Assembly: GCA_002422955.1 (NCBI GenBank)
Contig: DITY01000110.1
Location: forward strand, 25,787 to 32,052
Direction of reading: 5' to 3'
Source: Planctomycetaceae bacterium UBA6172
GTDB lineage: Bacteria > Planctomycetota > Planctomycetia > Pirellulales > Pirellulaceae
DNA length: 6,266 nt
In this document: in pieces, positions 6,129 through 6,266 of the stretch
How the letters are laid out: each line of letters opens with the position of its first letter
Numbering within the stretch: the stretch's first letter is position 1
The notes under the pieces: generated by a model
Seen by the model: only the letters and a program-made list of their open reading frames with translations
Told to the model about the DNA's origin: nothing
Databases searched by the model: none
Program-made: the position numbers and the translations under genes

Positions 6129-6149
6129 AATCGTCAAAATCAGACGATT
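6129..6149. promoter_or_regulatory. Perfect 7-bp dyad in the leader of the rightmost gene
   Basis: AATCGTC (6129-6135) and GACGATT (6143-6149) are exact inverted repeats separated by seven bases, ending 24 bases before the ATG at 6174 and downstream of the promoter candidate at 6060-6068. It could be a repressor operator (two half-sites with centres 14 bases apart) or an RNA hairpin in the leader. Only TTTCTCTCC follows, so it is a poor intrinsic terminator. Confidence 0.4.
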
Positions 6150-6173
6150 TCTCTCCTCGGGTGACCGGCTCCC

Positions 6174-6266
6174 ATGGGAATGACCTACTTCAAACGCTAC
6201 CGGATGGAGTTGGAGCTCGATCGGCCGCTGTTCGAACCGCCGGTCTGCCCCTCAGGTTACCAATTG
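6174..6266 (+). CDS. Probable GNAT-family N-acetyltransferase, N-terminal fragment (3' end outside window)
   Basis: Only 31 codons are visible, reading MGMTYFKRYRMELELDRPLF and then EPPVCPSGYQL, open to the window edge. A start of the form YFKRYRMEL, followed by a Pro-rich stretch and a GY-x-L strand, resembles N-termini of GNAT acetyltransferases I recall from planctomycetes. The acetyl-CoA-binding motif would lie beyond the window, so the family is a recollection and not shown. A weak GGGTGA lies about ten bases before the ATG at 6174; the second ATG at 6180 is the alternative. It is transcribed away from miaA across a 191-base region. Charged and aromatic residues with sensible codon use up to the edge support a real gene; the function is uncertain. 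Confidence 0.55.
   Translation, partial: MGMTYFKRYRMELELDRPLFEPPVCPSGYQL

Noticed and set aside
5146..6183. Plus-strand open frame of 345 codons opposite miaA
   Set aside because: It lies almost wholly antisense to a clear miaA, its protein is rich in Arg, Pro and His as GC-rich shadow frames are, and it shows no recognisable motif.
6064..6183. Short frame whose TGA overlaps the ATG at 6180 in an ATGA arrangement, suggesting a coupled upstream peptide
   Set aside because: Its only ATG near this point lies inside the -10 hexamer, upstream of the likely transcript start, and it has no Shine-Dalgarno; the overlap is probably chance.
1..6266. Search for tRNA or rRNA genes, CRISPR repeats, IS ends, transposases, toxin-antitoxin or phage genes
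   Set aside because: No cloverleaf, regularly spaced repeat, terminal inverted repeat or recognisable accessory protein was seen; nearly all sequence is accounted for by six genes and five gaps of at most about 190 bases.

Overview
The window reads as an ordinary stretch of chromosome from a planctomycete, most likely near Rhodopirellula or Blastopirellula (Pirellulaceae). The reasons are a GC-rich composition (about 60% by eye), a secreted protein that I recognise from memory as the planctomycete-associated DUF1598 family, a GNAT-like N-terminus of a type I associate with planctomycetes, and weak or absent Shine-Dalgarno sequences at several starts. The taxonomic call is inference; no database search was run.

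Layout, left to right. Bases 1-1296 (+) are the last 431 codons of dnaE, the replicative DNA polymerase III alpha subunit, including its beta-clamp-binding motif, helix-hairpin-helix region and OB fold. After a 131-base leader with a promoter candidate and a small hairpin comes 1428-2813 (+), an exported 461-residue DUF1598-type protein of unknown function. It ends only 26 bases from a convergent minus-strand block. Read in its own direction, that block is miaA (5982-4972, tRNA A37 dimethylallyltransferase), then an rlmI-like PUA/SAM-dependent rRNA cytosine methyltransferase (4947-3625) 24 bases further on, then a 224-residue FHA-domain protein (3514-2840) after a 110-base gap that has its own -10 candidate. 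Upstream of miaA, a 191-base divergent intergenic region with candidate back-to-back promoters and a perfect 7-bp dyad leads into the first 31 codons of a probable GNAT acetyltransferase (6174 onward, +), which runs off the window.

miaA and the rlmI-like gene form a plausible two-gene unit for RNA modification supporting translation. The FHA gene may be co-transcribed with them or driven separately. dnaE and the DUF1598 gene have no obvious functional link. I see no mobile element, CRISPR array, tRNA, rRNA, toxin-antitoxin pair, defence system, frameshift or pseudogene. The parts with the least known function are the DUF1598 secreted protein, the stand-alone FHA protein with its uncharacterised C-terminal half, and the regulatory structures at 1325-1379 and 6060-6149. 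I do not see convincing evidence of a previously undescribed multi-gene system here.
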